64,000 bases of DNA from Nitrospina sp. UBA6727 (GTDB lineage Bacteria; Nitrospinota; Nitrospinia; Nitrospinales; VA-1): assembly GCA_002454045.1 (NCBI GenBank), contig DKID01000015.1, positions 1-64,000 on the forward strand, read 5' to 3'. The notes beneath the pieces are model-generated. The model searched no databases, had not been told where the DNA came from, and saw only the letters and a list, made by a program, of their open reading frames with translations. Shown in pieces: positions 60,867 to 64,000 of this stretch. The translations under genes and the position numbers were made by a program. Position 1 is the stretch's first letter. Each line of letters opens with the position of its first letter.

Positions 60867-61292
60867 CTACTCATCGGAATATAGACGAACCAATCTGACA
60901 TAACCTTGGGAATAGTCCTGATCAAATTGTTGAGTATTGCCCGATGTGTAGGAAAAATAAAATGCTGCCTGCTGGTCGAAAGGCAGGCACCATGTCGCAT
61001 TCCCCCCTCCCGTTGCAAATGCCGGGTCGAGGTGAATCTCATTGTTGCCGCGGGCGATGATGGTGCTGTCGGGAATAAATATTTTTTCTACCTCTTCTCT
61101 CTCGGGAACGCGCCAGTCATGATAACCGAGATAATCTTTTTTGTTCATTTCGTCGACGAACTGCAGGGCTTCCTGGAAATTCAACCAATCTTGGGCGATG
61201 GGCCAGGAATCTTCTTTCGCCCACACCAAACCGGATTCATTATCCAATAGGGTGCCATCGCCATTGTCTCTGAACCTGCCAGTTTCATTCAT
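60867..61292 (-). CDS. DUF1566 (Lcl-like) domain protein
   Basis: 141 residues from the ATG at 61292. GRFRDNGDGTLLDNESGLVWAKED, then ALQFVDEMNKKDYLGYHDWRVPEREEVEKIF and GYVRLVRL are the typical DUF1566 pattern, a C-type-lectin-like fold related in shape to the SUMF1-type proteins in this window. No signal peptide. In other bacteria these domains occur in surface or ligand-binding proteins; no function is assigned. Standalone, facing nadC's unit. Confidence 0.8.
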   Translation of the reverse strand: MNETGRFRDNGDGTLLDNESGLVWAKEDSWPIAQDWLNFQEALQFVDEMNKKDYLGYHDWRVPEREEVEKIFIPDSTIIARGNNEIHLDPAFATGGGNATWCLPFDQQAAFYFSYTSGNTQQFDQDYSQGYVRLVRLYSDE

Positions 61293-61508
61293 TCGCAAAG
61301 ACTCCAAGAATTTGTTGTTCCGTGAGCAATGAAAACAGTCGCGGAACGGAATGATAGCGCAAGGTAATTATTCTGTGAAGCCTTAATTTTCTCGGGAATT
61401 TTTCGGCGATGAATTTTGTTACTAGAAATCACAGCGCCAATTTGATACAAACCGAGAATCGAAACTTCCTACTGACGGCGAACTAAGTTTTTTGACGCGG
61501 CTGAATTT

Positions 61509-62072
61509 GTGACTAAATTGAAAAACAAATCGAATCAATTAAGGCTCTGGATTTTATTAATAATTTTATTCCCGGTGCCGAGTGTTCTTTTCGGAGAGTC
61601 GTCTTGTGGTGAAAAAATTCCCGCATTAGGCATCTATGAACAAATCTCCCGATATTCAATTTGGGCTGCTTTGTTATTTGCGATGGCGGGAATTTTATTG
61701 GACCAGAAAATTTGGAAACGAGTTTTGCTCCCTCTTGCCGCGGTACCTTTGGCCGCTTGGGGTTATGTTCATTTTATGGTTGACTATACAAATCTTAAAA
61801 ATAAAACTTTTACATACAACGCCATGACCGAATCGACCTTGGCAAATATAGCCGAAGCCCAAGACAGATATAAATCGGAACAGAGTACTTATATTGGTGA
61901 CTTGAGAAAACTCTACTCCCATATCGGCGGGGCAGGGGGGATGAACGAATGCGTGAAGATATTAAATGTGCAGGCGGGATTTGATCATTGGCGTGCGGAA
62001 GCAAGGCATGTGTCGAGTCCCGACACTGTTACCTGGGACAGTCGATCCGGAACATCTTTGAAAAAAGGTTGA
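61509..62072 (+). CDS. membrane protein with pilin-like C-terminal domain, unknown function
   Basis: 187 residues, GTG start. Signal or first helix (about 12-28, LWILLIILFPVPSVLFG), two further helices (about 48-64 and 72-91) and a periplasmic C-terminal part (about 100-187): ESTLANIAEAQDRYKSEQSTYIGDLRKLYSHIGGAGG. The helix-then-short-sheet pattern with regular Ala, Tyr and Leu positions is reminiscent of the globular part of type IV pilin-like proteins, but the prepilin peptidase site is absent. No family is claimed with confidence. Confidence 0.5.
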   Translation: MTKLKNKSNQLRLWILLIILFPVPSVLFGESSCGEKIPALGIYEQISRYSIWAALLFAMAGILLDQKIWKRVLLPLAAVPLAAWGYVHFMVDYTNLKNKTFTYNAMTESTLANIAEAQDRYKSEQSTYIGDLRKLYSHIGGAGGMNECVKILNVQAGFDHWRAEARHVSSPDTVTWDSRSGTSLKKG

Positions 62073-62165
62073 TAAAAAAATCGGTCCCTTCCATCCGTTG
62101 GCCATTCCTTCCGCGTCATCATTTCCGACAATGGCAAATGATTGTCTAAGCATCGCATAGTAAGA

Positions 62166-62699
62166 ATGAATATGAACGCTGATGAAATAAACCAAGATGC
62201 TCTCAACAAAGAGATGCTCTTGAAAATATTTTATAGCAGCAACGGTAACATCGATGCAATCAATGCGGCGATCGATGCCAAGCTTTCCAGGACCCGCACT
62301 CACAGTCTTACGCTGTTTGAAAAATTCGTGCGAGCCCGCTTAACTCTTAACCCAAAAGTTCTCAGGTTGGTAGATTTTAGGATGACAATGATCGAAGCTG
62401 TTTATCTGAGCCAATACTCGGGGTTGGAAAATGTCGAAGAACTGGATTTAAGAAAAAATCAATTAGGAGATGAAGGACTGGAAGCCCTTTTGATATCGGA
62501 CAAACTAGGCAACCTACGAAAACTAGATTTGAGAAATAATCAAATCACCCGCAAAGGGATGGAGATTTTAGCAATGACGGAAAAGTTGAAAAAGTTGGAG
62601 AGGCTGGATCTTAGGTCGAATAAAATTGGGAGAGCATGGGAAACCAAACTAAAATCAACCGGGAAATTTCCAAACTTATCTTCGTTGAAAACAGTTTAA
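62166..62699 (+). CDS. leucine-rich-repeat protein, ribonuclease-inhibitor type, short
   Basis: 177 residues from the ATG at 62166 (an in-frame TTG at 62142 is possible). The N-terminal half (about 1-85) is helical without repeats. It is followed by three clear RI-type repeats: VEELDLRKNQLGDEGLEALL, LRKLDLRNNQITRKGMEILAM and LERLDLRSNKIGRAWETKL. Cytoplasmic by appearance. Third leucine-rich-repeat paralogue in the window. Its stop is ten bases from that of the convergent ubiE/menG gene. Confidence 0.82.
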   Translation: MNMNADEINQDALNKEMLLKIFYSSNGNIDAINAAIDAKLSRTRTHSLTLFEKFVRARLTLNPKVLRLVDFRMTMIEAVYLSQYSGLENVEELDLRKNQLGDEGLEALLISDKLGNLRKLDLRNNQITRKGMEILAMTEKLKKLERLDLRSNKIGRAWETKLKSTGKFPNLSSLKTV

Positions 62700-62708
62700 T
62701 CTTTTAAG

Positions 62709-63434
62709 TCAAGCGTGTTTGAAACCCGTGTAAACGGTGACGACGCCAAAAGTTAATTCCTTAAAACTAATCGAAGCGAAACCGTTTTCTTCCAAGACGG
62801 TAGAAAACGCCGCGCCCTTGGGGAAATTCTCCACGGAATCGGGGAGATAAAAATAGGCGCCTTTATGACCGGAAATCCAGCGTCCGATAACAGGTAAAAC
62901 TTTTCCAAAATATAAGCGGTAAAGCCATTGCAAAAATCCGTTGCGAGGAAAAGAGAATTCGAGAATTACGATTTTACCCCGCGGTTTTAAAACCCGATGA
63001 ATCTCGCGAATCCCATCGTTTAGATTAGAAAAATTCCTGGCTCCAAAAGCGGAAATCGCGCCGTCAAAAATATTGCTTTTCAGGGGCAACCGCTCCGCCG
63101 CTCCGGAAAATAACCGAACGGACGACTGCGCGTTTCTGGCGAGCACCTTATCTTTTCCTAGTCGGAGCATGGCGGTGCTGAAATCGACGCCGACAATGCG
63201 GGACGGCGCAGGGTCGCGTGATGCCAACTCCAAAGCAACGTCAGCGGTTCCCGTCGCGACATCAAGAAAAACGCGGTCCGCCACGGGCTCCAATTCATCC
63301 ACCGCCATCTTGCGCCAATACCTGTCACGCCCCGCGCTCAATAGTCCATTGAGAAAATCATATCGCGGCGCGATAGAATCAAACATGTCGTGGATTGAAC
63401 TTGTCATCGTAACGTTGGAGTGCGGGGCTCGCAT
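62709..63434 (-). CDS. ubiE: demethylmenaquinone/ubiquinone methyltransferase UbiE/MenG
   Basis: SAM-dependent C-methylation in quinone synthesis; the substrate is menaquinone or ubiquinone precursor, not decidable here. 242 residues from the ATG at 63434 (alternatives 63407 or a TTG at 63512). MFDSIAPRYDFLNGLLSAGRDRYWRK at the start, SAM motif VFLDVATGTADVALELA, VGVDFSTAMLRLGKDK, FSGAAERLPLKSNIFDGAISAFGARNFSNL and LEFSFPRNGFLQWLYRLYFGKVLPVIG. The quinone would feed the Rieske/cytochrome b complex. It follows phzF on the same strand. Confidence 0.93.
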   Translation of the reverse strand: MRAPHSNVTMTSSIHDMFDSIAPRYDFLNGLLSAGRDRYWRKMAVDELEPVADRVFLDVATGTADVALELASRDPAPSRIVGVDFSTAMLRLGKDKVLARNAQSSVRLFSGAAERLPLKSNIFDGAISAFGARNFSNLNDGIREIHRVLKPRGKIVILEFSFPRNGFLQWLYRLYFGKVLPVIGRWISGHKGAYFYLPDSVENFPKGAAFSTVLEENGFASISFKELTFGVVTVYTGFKHA

Positions 63435-63526
63435 AAACTTATAACCGGGACGAACAAGACGCAATGAACGCCTTTCACGGTCAAAAAAAATTGGTATGAA
63501 AAACCGCCGCAAAGGAATTTTTTCCG

Positions 63527-64000
63527 CTAGTCATCTTCAAGATTCATCCAGCCGGTGAACACGAGTTGTGTCTGACCGCCGACAAGAATTTTTTGAATCT
63601 TCCCGCCGCGTTTCGCAACCTCTACATTGATTGTTGAAGGACGGTTCATTTCGTATCCTTGCTCAATGACCATGTTAAGTTCGCCGTCCCGATTATTTTC
63701 CAGTCCAGCCCAGTAAGCCCCCATGGCTCCCGCGGCACTTCCCGTTGCGGGGTCTTCTGGAATACCCAGCCCCGGCGCAAAGGCGCGGGAGTGAACCGTG
63801 TTTTCCGTTTGCATCGTTTCGCGGCAAAAAGGATAAATCATATCGACGCCCAACGGCGCGAGTAGCCGGTGTAATATCTGGAGATTTATGTTTATCTTCC
63901 GCATCGCTTGCAAAGAATTTATCGGCACCAATAACGCCGGCAATCCCGTGGAAACCACTTGAATAAGCAGGGTGTCGTCCAAACAATTCCGCGGAAGTCC
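63527..64000 (-). CDS. PhzF-family isomerase, 5' end outside window
   Basis: C-terminal half of a PhzF/trans-2,3-dihydro-3-hydroxyanthranilate isomerase-like protein; the frame is open to the right edge, so the start lies beyond. QVVSTGLPALLVPINSL, then TMQTENTVHSRAFAPGLGIPEDPATGSAAGAMGAYWA and MVIEQGYEMNRPSTINVEV, with GGQTQLVFTGW at the end, follow the family. PhzF-like proteins are common outside phenazine producers and their substrate is mostly unknown. The preserved EDPATGSA loop supports an intact fold. Confidence 0.88.
   Translation of the reverse strand, partial: GLPRNCLDDTLLIQVVSTGLPALLVPINSLQAMRKININLQILHRLLAPLGVDMIYPFCRETMQTENTVHSRAFAPGLGIPEDPATGSAAGAMGAYWAGLENNRDGELNMVIEQGYEMNRPSTINVEVAKRGGKIQKILVGGQTQLVFTGWMNLEDD

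Noticed and set aside
1..64000. Transposase, integrase, phage or toxin-antitoxin genes
   Set aside because: None of the frames shows a recognisable motif of these families; the window is mostly housekeeping.

Overview
The window reads as an ordinary chromosomal segment of a Gram-negative, respiring bacterium. Supporting features are SurA-like and PpiC-type periplasmic foldases, a CtpA protease, TatC, lipoproteins, a Rieske/cytochrome b complex and an octahaem cytochrome c. Protein styles (DUF507 pairs, ribonuclease-inhibitor-type leucine-rich repeats, SUMF1-like proteins, a b6f-like split cytochrome b with a multihaem partner) suggest a Nitrospinota or deltaproteobacteria-like lineage; this is an inference from general resemblance, not a search result. 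No phage, transposase, CRISPR array or defence island was found. About one gene in four appears to start at TTG or GTG.

Left part (1-26.6 kb): a DprA-like fragment at the edge, an SmbP-like metal binder, a rhodanese, the agmatine-to-putrescine pair aguA/aguB, then mfd, a decayed PpiC gene, a SurA-like foldase, tilS, ftsH, folP, pdxJ, gap, tpiA, secG, tRNA-Leu(GAG) and a disulfide-less flavoprotein. The Rieske, cytochrome b, cytochrome b C-terminal subunit, octahaem cytochrome c and two small membrane genes form a quinol-oxidising respiratory operon.

Middle (26.7-44.6 kb): metF overlaps a SUMF1-like gene that overlaps a leucine-rich-repeat gene. A divergent, isolated pgk and rne/rng follow, then a second SUMF1-like lipoprotein behind an HmuY-like gene. 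A short scar holding the start of ftsE joined to the end of envC precedes ctpA. Then come tsaD, an OleD-like reductase, larB, gpsA, a TPR protein, an M48 protease and aconitase.

Right part (44.6-64 kb): an alpha/beta hydrolase, a large leucine-rich-repeat protein, a metallo-beta-lactamase-fold protein, tRNA-Met, a BFD-like ferredoxin domain, larC, two DUF507 genes with tRNA-Gly(CCC), tatC, rpiB-glyA-nrdR, hemX-hemA-hemC, nadC, a degenerate IscU/NifU-like protein, ubiE/menG and a partial phzF.

The most interesting non-genic signals are a dispersed GTCACCGTC...GGAAAATGAAATC element in at least three, probably four, intergenic gaps between 44.7 and 59.5 kb; related GAC/GGT-rich sequence next to folP and inside the flavoprotein gene; and two gene scars (ftsE-envC and the PpiC gene) that record recent gene loss.
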